DNA from: Euperipatoides rowelli | Lineage: Eukaryota; Onychophora; Udeonychophora; Euonychophora; Peripatopsidae | DNA: 11,413 nt | Reading direction: 5' to 3' (one strand) | NCBI GenBank assembly: GCA_003024985.2 | Contig: PXIH01S0014198.1 | Shown: piece by piece, positions 1-7,187 of the stretch | Layout of the letters: each line of letters starts with the position of its first letter | How positions within the stretch are numbered: position 1 is the stretch's first letter | The notes under the pieces: model-generated | The model's database searches: none | Seen by the model: the letters and a program-made list of their open reading frames with translations, nothing else | Told to the model about the DNA's origin: nothing | Program-made: the position numbers and the translations under genes

Positions 1-98
1 GATGGATGCGGAGTTAATCAGGCAAACGCTAGTGTTTTTGTGTAATGTAGTAAGGGCGCATAAAAATCTCTCCACGGGCGCCGTGTTGCCGACCCCTG
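1..98. mobile_element. hAT-family DNA transposon, one terminus only
   Basis: Read on the minus strand, the element starts at 98 with CAGGGGTCGGCAAC, a terminal inverted repeat of the kind known from animal hAT (Charlie/Ac-like) transposons. The next 8 bp, 99-106 (atctatac), fit the hAT target-duplication pattern nTnnnnAn. The end is more GC-rich (gggcgccgtg) than its AT-rich surroundings, as expected for foreign sequence. No transposase reading frame is visible in the 98 bp present, so this is the terminal non-coding part. The other terminus and the second target copy must lie left of the window. It is inserted into the RTE-like LINE fragment that begins at 99. Whether the element is autonomous or a MITE cannot be seen here. 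Confidence 0.72.
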
Positions 99-480
99 AT
101 CTATACCATTTGTTTTTCCTGGCCTTATCTTTTTAATAACTTCCAGAATTTCCTCTTTCAAAATTGGCAGTCCTTGATTGCCATATGAATTTTCGCATTC
201 TCCATATTTTCTCCTTTTTCATAAAGTTCCTTTCCATATTGCCTGCATCTTTCCACAATATCTTCTTAAGTATATAGAAGTTTCCATCTTTATCCATGAT
301 CCCTCTGACTATTTTTTTTCCACCTTGTTGCAATTCTTTTATCATTCTGTATAGTATGCAAGTGTCATTTCTGTTATCCAGTTTCTCAATTTCTTTACAT
401 TTATTTTCATGACATTTTTGTTTTTCTCTCTTGTTCTTTTACTAATTATGTATTTTAATAATTTATATCTTATCATTATT
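99..480 (-). pseudogene. RTE-like LINE fragment: endonuclease-RT linker and start of reverse transcriptase
   Basis: Translated on the minus strand, about 430 down to 190 reads KCKEIEKLDNR, then LYRMIKELQQGGKK and RGIMDKDGNF. This pattern is typical of the linker between endonuclease and reverse transcriptase in RTE-like LINEs (KxIxxLDxR...LYxxIKELxGKxxxxxxIxDKDGN). After a frameshift near 190-210, another minus frame (about 185-99) reads GLPILKEEILEVIKKIR followed by PGKTNGID, the first reverse transcriptase block (GKAxGxD). The resemblance stops exactly at the hAT insertion, so the rest of the RT was displaced to the left. The left limit is firm. The right limit (about 440-480) is approximate, because the upstream part is AT-rich and full of stops. 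It is a dead 5'-truncated or eroded copy. The RTE assignment comes from remembered family consensus, not alignment; LINE identity is much surer than clade. Confidence 0.7.
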
Positions 481-592
481 CCTCCTTTCATCCATAAGTT
501 TTAACTTTCGAGAAGGCGGGCACAAATTTTTAATATGAGCGGTCATGTTTCGTAATTTTTACGATTCATAAAATTGTATGTATAAAAGTTTC

Positions 593-629
593 TAAATATG
601 TGTAATAATGAAATTATTACACATATTTA
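593..629. repeat. Perfect 17-bp hairpin with 3-nt loop
   Basis: The arm 593-609 (taaatatgtgtaataat) is the exact reverse complement of 613-629, with gaa (610-612) as the loop. Arms this long without a mismatch are unusual even in AT-rich DNA. No T-run or coding context suggests a specific role. It could be a palindromic subterminal part of a degraded DNA transposon, or a spontaneous quasi-palindrome corrected to perfection. Confidence 0.75.
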
Positions 630-630
630 T

Positions 631-911
631 GTTCTATTTTTTTATCAGGAATTTTATAAAGAAAAAAAATTTTAACAAACAGATTTTATTTTAGATTATT
701 TTTCTAAATGTCAGCATTCATTACACTTGTGTTTACTGTATGTTCAAATAATACATTATGTTAAATATTTCAAAATCTAAAACAGATAGAAAAAAAACTT
801 AAATAGTATTTCTTGTTCTATTTTTTATCAAAAATTTTAATATATAAAGAAACAAAAATTGCAAATAACATATTTTATTTTATGATTTTTTTTTCTAAAT
901 GTCAGCTATTA
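631..911 (+). repeat. Diverged direct repeat, two ~90-bp copies about 184 bp apart
   Basis: Copy 1 (about 631-718) and copy 2 (about 815-910) both begin gttctatttttt-atca, pass through an A-rich middle with ttataaagaaa- or atataaagaaac-type blocks, then atttta, and close with ttttctaaatgtcagc. The copies differ by many substitutions and small indels, so this is an old duplication. The roughly 95 bp between them shows no clear resemblance. Possible origins are segmental tandem duplication, or subrepeats of an uncharacterised element. Confidence 0.6.
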
Positions 912-1217
912 AAAAAAAAAAAAAGCCAGTTTATCTTACATTTTCCATTACTATTTCTCTGTCATTTGAGATAGAATTTTGTGGTTTTTGCTTTTTGAAA
1001 TCTGTATTAAATTCTGATTTTAAAAATATATAAGTTTATTCCTAAATGTTTTATAATATTTGTATTGCGCTACCTGAAAAACAATATTATTACATAAGTG
1101 GGCGTGTGTCGTAAAATTTGTGTCTGGACATCTTTTTACATATAATTTTAAAAAATAACTATAAATTTGGATATGTGCATGGTAAAAACCTACCAATATT
1201 GTAGTTGGGAGTTAGTT

Positions 1218-1502
1218 TTAGGAATAGAAGGCAGAGATAAACCCAGAAGACCATACACATACACATTGCATAAAAAAATGAATTTGTCTTAAGTTAAAGT
1301 ATCTTTGATAATCCATGAATTTTTGCCCATTTTCTTTTGAAATTCTATTTCCTTTTTGACTGTGTGGGTGATTGGTGCCACAAGCATTACACGTCTGTAA
1401 TTGGCATAGTAAATGCCCATACCAGGTGTGGAAAGGAGCACACGCAGAGAGAATGACCTTTACAGTTAAATTTAGTATATTGGTAAAATACAAATATATC
1501 AC
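1218..1502 (-). pseudogene. Possible piggyBac-type transposase remnant
   Basis: The minus-strand frame contains LLCQLQTCNACGT (around residues 31-43), a KGNRISKENGQK stretch, and about 40 residues after CGT a segment ending VCVWSSGF. In piggyBac-family (DDE) transposases a conserved segment reads roughly YTSxxLxxxLLxxxTxACGT-x6-RKGxPK, followed about 35-40 residues later by VLVWxDxR and a LST-like end. Order and spacing fit; individual residues have drifted, and the catalytic aspartates cannot be confirmed. The frame is open for about 94 codons, but its ATG has no meaning as a start. This is a partial relic lacking the N-terminal and C-terminal parts of a normal ~550-600-residue protein. Two non-autonomous TTAA elements elsewhere in the window make the family plausible here, but no link between them is shown. 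It could be chance. Confidence 0.35.
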
Positions 1503-1607
1503 TTAAATGTATTTATTTATCTCTTATAATCTGCCCACTAGGGTCTCATGATGAGACTGGTAGGCATATAGTGCTAGAGATTAAATATAGTTTTTCTTAT
1601 CGAGCTC

Positions 1608-1680
1608 GATGGTTGTGAAAGCTGGATCACATAGAGTGAACTGAAAGGGTTGGACACTTTGGCTAAGAGCTGAAATAAAA
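1608..1680 (+). pseudogene. Scrap of LINE reverse transcriptase C-terminal region
   Basis: From about 1608 a plus-strand frame reads DGCESWIT, a stop, then SELKGLDTLAKS. This follows the well-known post-RT segment of RTE-like LINEs, YGCESWTI(T)-K-x-E-xx-RLDxFE. The DNA string atggttgtgaaagctgga is also close to typical copies. The fragment is about 70 bp and carries stops, so it is a dead scrap. It ends about where the Tx1-like LINE's 5' target copy begins (1677), so the larger LINE may have landed in or beside it. No continuation is evident beyond the LINE's 3' end at 7188. Confidence 0.4.
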
Positions 1681-1687
1681 TGGATTA
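1677..1687 (+). repeat. Candidate 5' target-site duplication of the Tx1-like LINE
   Basis: The 11 bp aaaatggatta here are repeated exactly at 7177-7187, immediately after the LINE's A-rich tail. The first four A are low in information because the tail itself is A-rich, so the informative core is tggatta. The position, just before a plausible LINE 5' end and just after the tail, is what target-primed reverse transcription produces. Confidence 0.6.
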
Positions 1688-1843
1688 TTAGAGAGCATGC
1701 GTCAAGATGGTGGTATCAACACCTCTTGAAGTGTTACCTAAGAGTCATAAATTCACTTTATAGCATTCAAAATTGCATATGACCTGAAATATTTTGACAA
1801 TAGTATAAAACAAGTAAGTGGAAATTCTGTAAAGTATGTTAAG
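1688..1843 (+). promoter_or_regulatory. LINE 5' UTR with YY1-like motif
   Basis: This is the non-coding leader between the inferred LINE 5' end and the first ATG of the ORF1 remnant. At 1704-1713 it contains aagatggtgg, one base from the AAGATGGCGG core bound by YY1, which in mammalian L1 elements sits near the RNA start and sets initiation. The C-to-T difference is the kind expected from decay at a CpG. Promoter function is inferred only from position and motif; nothing else in the leader is recognisable. Confidence 0.3.
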
Positions 1844-3010
1844 ATGTTAAAAGGTTTGAAATATTGTCTTAAACAAATGAATAATGTCATGGCCTCGAGG
1901 AGATATATATTTACGTTATTTGATTTGGATAAGGATATAGATATAGATGTGTCTAATATACTGCTGAAAATTATTGGAATAGTTGGAAAGGACGCTATTA
2001 TAAGTATATATTTTCCTCACAATACAAGATATTTGGGAGTAGATTTTAAAAGTGAAGAATTAAAAAAGAAGGTAGAATATTTTATTCACTACTTATGAAG
2101 GCTATCATGTTGTGCCCGTTCAGTCGGGAGGGCTTTATTCCTCTATTGACATTAAGATAAATTGGCTTCCGTATGAATTTAGTCAAGAGAAAGTCCGTAA
2201 AGAACTGGAAAAATATATGTCTCATGCAGTTATTAAAAATGAAACTTACAATGTAAATAATGAAATAGAGTTTGTCAAATGTGTTGGTAATTAAAGCTTT
2301 ACCGAAATATGATATTCCGATTCAGAACATCCCTGACGTTAAACTATACGCAAAAATTATATGTTAGTGACCATAAAAGCTAGAGAGCCAATGTGTTTGA
2401 CCTGTAAAAATGTGGGACACAAATCTACAGAATGTAGCTATAAAAAATGTGATTTATTTTTTATATTTTATTTGGAAAATCTACATACCTGTACTATTAA
2501 AAAAGGAAGAGTAGTGTATTCACGTTTTTCAAAAGTAAACAAAGTTTTAAAGATTCAGAAGTGGTTCTGGAAAAAACAAATACTCAAAGCTTTATTGATT
2601 CTAATATTAAAATGTCTAGTACAGCGATAGTGGAGCAATCGTTGATTCATGAAGAAAATGTCCCAATGGAAAGGGCTAAAGACAACAAACAAGAATTGTC
2701 AATAAATTTTGATCCCATCTTTGAGAATTGGCAACAGATGGCACAGAGTGCTAGTGAAGATATTGAAGATACTGGGAATGATGTGGATTCATCTGAAGTG
2801 GAAATGGTAATGGCAGAAGAGTTTAATCGGGTGAAACAGCCTTCTCAGCAATTAAGAAAAAGAAAACAGGAAAAAATTAGTAGTAGTGAAGGGGTGGACC
2901 CTAACATAAAGGAACTGAATCAACTAGGGGCTATTATGAAGGGAAATAAAATTGTAACTAATCGTGGATCTAGTGGTGTTCCGCTAGCTCCTCCAAATTT
3001 ATCCAAATAA
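1844..3010 (+). pseudogene. LINE ORF1 remnant: nucleic-acid-binding protein with CCHC zinc knuckle
   Basis: In Tx1-type LINEs, ORF1 encodes an RNA-binding chaperone that coats the element RNA. Here the reading frame shifts at least four times: 1844-2098 (start ATG 1844), 2099-2294, 2281-2357, about 2361-2540 and about 2531-3010. The third piece reads VLVIKALPKYDIPIQNIPDV and the fourth VTIKAREPMCLTCKNVGHKS, the usual run-up into the knuckle. Cysteines and histidine at 2394-2435 give a clean CX2CX4HX4C. A second knuckle expected just downstream is lost, although KKC remains. The last segment (150 residues) is hydrophilic, rich in Asp/Glu/Ser, with a basic patch (QLRKRKQEK), and ends LAPPNLSK before the stop at 3008-3010. 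No membrane segment is evident. At about 390 codons it is near a normal ORF1 length, so decay is by small indels. Confidence 0.75.
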
Positions 3011-3960
3011 CGTTTATTAGAAAATGTTGAGTCAAAATATTTTTGAATTCAAATTTTAAATGTTAGAACATTTAATAATATTACCAAAGCAGTCTGCATT
3101 TTAAAGTTATTATTGAAATATAACTCTTTGTTTGCGTTGTTGCAGGAAACACATTTAAGGAGGGAACAGCTAACTGAAGTTTGGAATTGTGTGAAATGTG
3201 TCAATGAGATAGTAGAATTCAGGACTGGCTCAGGATGTAATGGTATGGCAATTCTATACAAAAAGTGTATTCATCATTTAATTTGAGGGATAGATTATAT
3301 CTGTGATAGAACGATAAGGATAACGGTAGAGTTTGAGAAAGTGTTAATTACTATAATTAATATATGCCCTGATTATATCCATGCAAAGAAGGAATTTTTT
3401 TAAATTAATGAAGGAGTATTGTGAGAAATTAGCCCATCCTTATTTGGCGGCAGGGGATTATAATGCAGGAGTGGGAACTAAAGATAAAGAGTTCAATGGA
3501 TTTGCGAAGGGGTTGGTATTATATGATTTAGCGGTGCAGAGAAGAAGAGATGAGAGGTCAAAGAATAGGTAGATAGAATATTGATTTCTATTTCTTTGTG
3601 CATAGTATAGATTTGTACCTTACACAGATCACATGTTAACATTTTTTTTTTTTTTTTTGCAGCCCGACAAATATGGGTAAATAGATTCGGTAAGAGGAGT
3701 TTAATCCCTTATTGGACATTGGAGGTTTGTCAGATGATGGAAAGGGGTCAAATGTCACAAGTAATTATTAGCGATGGGAAGCTTGACATTTTGGTTTAGT
3801 GGCAGTTGCTAAAAATACTATGTATCATGGGGCAGTTAAAGCACAAATAGGTGAAAATAAAAAAAAATTGATAAAGAAATTGTAATTGGTATGGAGAGAA
3901 GTAATTCTTTGATAATGCATTCTGGGAATGAAAGTGATGCATATGATACTTTGAAATTAA
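3011..3960 (+). pseudogene. LINE ORF2 remnant, part 1: apurinic-type endonuclease and linker
   Basis: This part would nick target DNA for target-primed reverse transcription. From about 3045 the frame reads LNVRTFNNITKA, then FALLQETHLRREQ; the QETH motif (3143-3154) holds the catalytic Glu. Next come FRTGSGCNGMAILYKK (about 3220-3264), INICPDYIHAKKEFF (about 3357-3400, frame shift inside) and LAAGDYNAGVG (about 3440-3475), equivalent to the (G)GDFN catalytic block. YTDHMLT at 3621-3641 stands for the terminal SDH block, with Thr for Ser. A 17-base T run (3642-3658) follows. IPYWTLEV (about 3704-3727) marks the start of the linker. Stops occur at about 3064 and 3283 and at several points after 3790. 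The nominal ORF2 ATG could be 3024, 13 bp after ORF1, but it is out of frame with the endonuclease blocks. The part ends at the nested element. Confidence 0.75.
3957..3960. repeat. TTAA target duplication, left copy
   Basis: TTAA directly precedes the inverted terminus at 3961 and is repeated at 4610-4613. Because the ends form a palindrome (ttaaaggtc/gacctttaa), a TA duplication with termini one base longer on each side is also compatible. Confidence 0.6.
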
Positions 3961-4609
3961 AGGTCAAATGTAAAAGATTTTTTTAATTTTTTTAAATTAT
4001 TGATTTTCAAAGATTTTTACTAAAATAAATTTCCACCAGAAAAAAAAAAAATTATAAACAAAAAAGTTATTTACAATTAATTTTTAAAATAATTGCCTTT
4101 AGCTCCTCACTTTACACACCTAGGGGAATATTTTGTGACATCATAGGCTATAAATGAATACAGCTTGCTATACTTAACTATAGAATATTTGTAATATTTG
4201 TCAGTTTAAAGCTGGATATCATAATTATGGTCTAAATGTTTAAATACTAGTAAAAAATCATAATCAAATTCGTCCTTTGTGATATTATGGTCCAATTTGT
4301 TTTTTTTAAAAAAAATCAAAATGACCTTTAATACAGATTGAAAATACCTCTATTTACATGTTAAATCATTTCAAAGAAAACAGCTGTAGAGGCTATTTTG
4401 TCATCAAATTAATCTCAGACCCCCCAAAAATATGGAATCTTCAAATTGTAATCTCAGACTGAGGATAGCAATAGGCTTAATTTTTTCTTTAAATAGCTTT
4501 TTTTTTTATGCATTTAAAAAAAAAAATTTCCAGTGGATTTTTTTTAATAGTAATTATCTTTGAAAATCAATAATAAAAAAAAAATTAAAAAATCCGTTAC
4601 ATTTGACCT
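3961..4609. mobile_element. Non-autonomous DNA transposon (MITE) with ~81-bp inverted ends, nested in LINE ORF2
   Basis: Left end 3961-4041 and the reverse complement of 4529-4609 match over about 81 bp. Both begin AGGTCAAATGTAA, continue GATTTTTT-AATTTTTT, ATTATTGATTTTCAAAGAT and TTACTA, and reach TCCAC(C/T)(A/G)G, with few substitutions and small A/T-run indels. TTAA flanks both ends. The 649-bp body has no coding frame and is AT-rich, with a single GC-richer patch around 4100-4145. TTAA targeting is the habit of piggyBac-type transposases, but the usual CCC start is missing and a TA-targeting (mariner-like) source is not excluded. LINE coding resemblance halts at its left edge and resumes at its right edge, so it inserted after the LINE. 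I do not recognise the family. Confidence 0.8.
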
Positions 4610-4613
4610 TTAA
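4610..4613. repeat. TTAA target duplication, right copy
   Basis: TTAA immediately follows the inverted terminus ending at 4609 and matches 3957-3960. Confidence 0.6.
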
Positions 4614-5990
4614 GACTAGAGTATCTAAATATACGGTAGTAAAAATAAAAGCTTGGGCAATAAATATAAGGCAGAGATATATAAGACTGAAGGTATTCAA
4701 AGGTGAAAATTTTGTCACATTTGAAAAAGAAGAAAACTAAAGCAATATTGTATTTGCATTAGAGCACAATGGTGCAATAATAAGGGAAGATTGGCAAATA
4801 GTAAAAATAGTGCAGAAGGAGTCATAAAAATGGCGTAAGATACGTTTGAGTGTAAGTGAAGAGTTTTATGCAAATGAACTCACAGGTATTATAAATCAAG
4901 GGCAATTGGTACTGGGTTGGCAGAGGAGGTAGAGAGAATGAATGAGAATTTTGTGATTAATGAACTTGAACAGGTATTGAGGCAGTTGAAAGGTCATGTA
5001 GTTCCCGGCCGAGATGGGTTGACCAATGATTATGGACAGTAAAAAGAAAGTATGGTTCTTGAATTCATCAATAAGGTTTTGAATAAGGAAGAGAGAATTG
5101 AATTCTCAACATTAAGTAATCAAGTATTCATTAAAATGATTCCAAAGAAGTGATTTGGCCAATTATAAGTCCATTGCACTATTTAACACCGATTACAAGA
5201 TAATCCAAAGAATGTTATTGAATACAGTGACTGTTGTAGTAAATCAGGTTTTGCCTTTGGGGATTTATGGTGCTAAGGAAATAAAGATTCAGGAATTCTT
5301 AATGTGTTATCACTTGTTGTTTAGCGCTTTGCACACTAAGATATCTAAACAAGCTGATTTGTTTAAGGTGGACATGTTAAATGTGTTTTCTTTTGTTAAT
5401 GTGAGCTTTCTGCAGTTTATTGTTTAGTGGAAAACAAGGTAACGAGACTAATAGTGGACATGGTTAGGTACAAGTATTGCATTTTTAAATAGTGGGTATT
5501 GGTGAATTTAAGCCATTGTCAAATTCATTGTAGCAAGGATCGCCCTTATCATCTACCCTATATTCTCTTTATTTTATGGACTTGAATATGAGAATGAATT
5601 CAATTAATTGGGGTGTATGGATTTCACACAAATTACAGATGTGGTAGTTAAGATAATAGCCTATATAGACAATGTGACAATAGTAACATCTTCAAGTTAA
5701 TGTTGAAGAAGATATATAAGGTGTTTGGTTCATTTTAGCAAATGACTGGGTCTAAAGTCAATTTTACAAAATCTAATGTCTGGAGTGTTATAGACAAGAG
5801 AGTTATTGCTTTTGAAGACATGGTTGGAAAGCATGATAAAATATTAGGTATTGTTTTACGGATTCAAAGTGCTACTTCTTTACTCAAGGGCGTTTGTGAA
5901 GGAAGAAGTCAAGGTAATGGTGGGTAAAATACAATTACTGGTAGGGGGATGGTTTCACAAGGTACAATTGATTAACATGTCTGTAGTGTC
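4614..5990 (+). pseudogene. LINE ORF2 remnant, part 2: reverse transcriptase domain
   Basis: After the nested element the linker resumes (TRVSKYTVVKIKAWA, then a FEKEEN-like end near 4735). RT blocks follow. ELEQVLRQLKGHVVPGRDGL at about 4967-5026 is the K-x-PG-x-DGL finger motif. FIKMIPKK comes at about 5128-5151. NYKSIALFNTDYKIIQ at 5161-5208 equals the N(Y/F)RPISLLNxDYKI block. LFKVDMLNVFSFVN (about 5359-5400) is motif A with its Asp at 5371-5373. A scrambled motif B lies near 5536-5570 and motif C reads IAYIDNVTIV at about 5656-5685. In motif C the second Asp of the catalytic pair is Asn (codon 5671-5673), which alone would abolish polymerisation. MTGSKVNFTKSNVW (5742-5783) is the SGxKxNxxKS block. 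Stops at about 5039, 5152 and 5426 and multiple shifts confirm a pseudogene. Confidence 0.8.
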
Positions 5991-5991
5991 T

Positions 5992-6070
5992 AAGTTTAGT
6001 ATAACTTGTACTTTAGTAATCGAAGTTTAGCAGTACTTGTACTTTAGTATTCTAAGTTTAGTATAACTTG
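5992..6070 (+). repeat. 31-bp tandem repeat, 2.5 copies
   Basis: Units 5992-6022, 6023-6053 and the partial 6054-6070 share AAGTTTAG-(TATA/CAGT)-ACTTGTACTTTAGTA; unit 2 differs from unit 1 at a handful of positions. The partial third unit matches unit 1 exactly over 17 bp. It lies inside the ORF2 remnant where no LINE protein resemblance is evident. With a 31-bp period each copy shifts the reading frame. The simplest reading is local slippage duplication after the LINE had lost function. Confidence 0.85.
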
Positions 6071-6929
6071 CCATTTGTAAGACTGACAGATTTTATAAAC
6101 AGGTATCAAAAATCACTCAAAGATGTCTGTTTGGAAGATTTAAGTACTTATTGTATCAACAGGTTACTCGCCCAAGCAAAATGGAGAACTGGGATTGATA
6201 AATTTAAAATTATTTAGTGAATAAGTGATGTTCAATTTTGTTAAGAAAAGTGTGGCAGAAAATCAGGTGATGAGAAGCTGATCTTGATGAATCACATGGA
6301 GAAGGATTCATTGGTGAAAATCTGGATAAAGAGCTATATGAGAATAATATTAAAACATTGTGGGATTTGGAAGAAAATATGTCATACAAAAACTATTTTA
6401 AAATAATGATGATCCAGAGAGGAATAAATGAGTTATACAGGAATTATTATAGAAATTTGAAATCTAGGGTGGTTCCCATCAAAGCTGAAAATGGACATCA
6501 GAACTTTATTATGAACAGTCGATATTACCAACCAGAGTAAGGTTAAGTAGAATGAGAATGGCAGTTGGTTCAGAAACTCTATGTGTATTTGGTTGTCTGC
6601 AAGAAGAAAATGTTGGCCACATATTTTGGGATTGTAATTTTTTCTTTCAACATAAGCAGTTATTGTTTGGGAAAATGGACTTGAAGTATGGGCTTGCAAA
6701 GTTTTGGATAATTAGGAATTTTAATTTTCTTCCTATGGTACTTAGTAAGTTTGTCTATTTGGTATGGTTTAATATCTGGAAGCCAAGATGTTTAAGGATG
6801 TTTGCATTCGATAGTAATGTGAAAATCTTACAGAAGTTTTATATGGGAATACAGGATGAATACAAAAAGGATCTGTTTTGCTTGAAGGAAGTACAATTTG
6901 GGATTAATTGGGATTCGGTAGTGGTGTAG
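6071..6929 (+). pseudogene. LINE ORF2 remnant, part 3: post-RT region and C-terminal Cys/His motif
   Basis: A frame near 6161-6220 reads SPKQNGELGLINLKLFSE, the P-x-x-GGLGL-x-NL segment found after the RT in L1/Tx1 elements. A second frame (6358-6540) gives LWDLEENMSYKNYFK and NELYRNYYRNL. From 6552 to 6929 an uninterrupted 125-codon frame contains CVFGCLQEENVGHIFWDC (6582-6635), a CX3CX7HX4C motif equivalent to the Cys/His finger near the end of ORF2 that is needed for RNA binding in L1. It then runs on with hydrophobic and aromatic residues (FVYLVWFNIWKPRC) to a stop at 6927-6929. This terminal frame is the best-preserved piece of ORF2. Total ORF2, excluding the nested element, is about 3.25 kb, somewhat short for the 3.7-3.9 kb typical of the group, so internal deletions are likely. 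Confidence 0.75.
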
Positions 6930-7180
6930 GAGCAGCTAATGGTAGACTGAAGGACTATATAGCAATCTTGGAAGGAGAAGAGGAAGAGGGGGAGATTGGA
7001 GAAAGGAAATGAATAGAGTGAGATAGAGTGGAAGGAGAGGGATAGAAAAGAAAAAATATGTGGTGTGGGTTAGAAGGATTATTGAGATGGATGTTGGGTA
7101 TTTAAGATGTACTTTGGGAGTGGGGTTGCTTGAATTTTAAAGCAAAAGTGGTTTAATGTTTTAATAAAAGTAAAAAAAAA
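6930..7180 (+). other. LINE 3' UTR with polypurine tract and A-rich tail
   Basis: Between the ORF2 stop and the tail lies a strongly purine-biased stretch, about 6968-7058 (ggaaggagaagaggaagagg-type sequence). Purine-rich, G-rich 3' UTR tracts are a known trait of L1-group elements. The end carries taataaaag at 7162-7170, a polyadenylation-like signal, followed by nine A at 7172-7180. The tail merges with the A of the target copy at 7177-7187. Confidence 0.65.
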
Positions 7181-7187
7181 TGGATTA
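7177..7187 (+). repeat. Candidate 3' target-site duplication of the Tx1-like LINE
   Basis: Exact copy of 1677-1687 (aaaatggatta), directly downstream of the A-rich tail. It fixes the LINE 3' boundary at about 7176-7180. Confidence 0.6.

Larger units (their letters stand above)
481..1217. other. AT-rich stretch without recognised gene
   Basis: About 740 bp of strongly AT-rich DNA with homopolymer runs (for example 14 A at 911-924) and no coding resemblance on either strand. It contains a perfect hairpin and a diverged direct repeat, listed separately. Two small GC-richer patches (about 509-545 and 1097-1130) share a cacaaatttt-like core in inverted orientation. They could be the worn ends of a DNA element, but the match is too weak to call. 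Confidence 0.6.
1688..7180 (+). mobile_element. Near full-length dead Tx1/L1-like LINE retrotransposon
   Basis: About 5.5 kb (about 4.84 kb without the nested DNA element) reads as one plus-strand non-LTR retrotransposon. In order it has a 156-bp 5' UTR, ORF1 with a CCHC zinc knuckle, a 13-bp gap, ORF2 with apurinic-type endonuclease and reverse transcriptase, a C-terminal Cys/His motif, a purine-rich 3' UTR and an A-rich tail after a taataaaag signal. A two-ORF plan with a zinc-knuckle ORF1, the QETH endonuclease motif and the CX3CX7HX4C end match the Tx1 branch of the L1 group better than RTE or CR1. An 11-bp direct repeat flanks it. Every ORF is split by frameshifts and stops, so the copy is immobile and old. 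Clade assignment is from recognition of motifs, not alignment. Confidence 0.8.

Noticed and set aside
133-345. 70-codon minus-strand open frame as a gene
   Set aside because: It is an in-frame slice of the decayed LINE linker; its ATG is internal and its end is in the wrong frame relative to the RT motif.
509-1130. Possible DNA transposon with ends at about 509-545 and 1097-1130
   Set aside because: The inverted match is limited to a cacaaatttt-like core in AT-rich DNA, and no clean target duplication is seen.
1545-1562. Short palindrome gtctcatgatgagac as an operator or terminator
   Set aside because: Arms of 7 bp are expected by chance in 11 kb, and there is no adjacent gene or T run.
3049-3261. 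Minus-strand 70-codon open frame
   Set aside because: Antisense shadow of the endonuclease segment on the plus strand.
6433-6699. Minus-strand 88-codon open frame
   Set aside because: Antisense shadow of the C-terminal ORF2 segment, which has clear plus-strand motifs.
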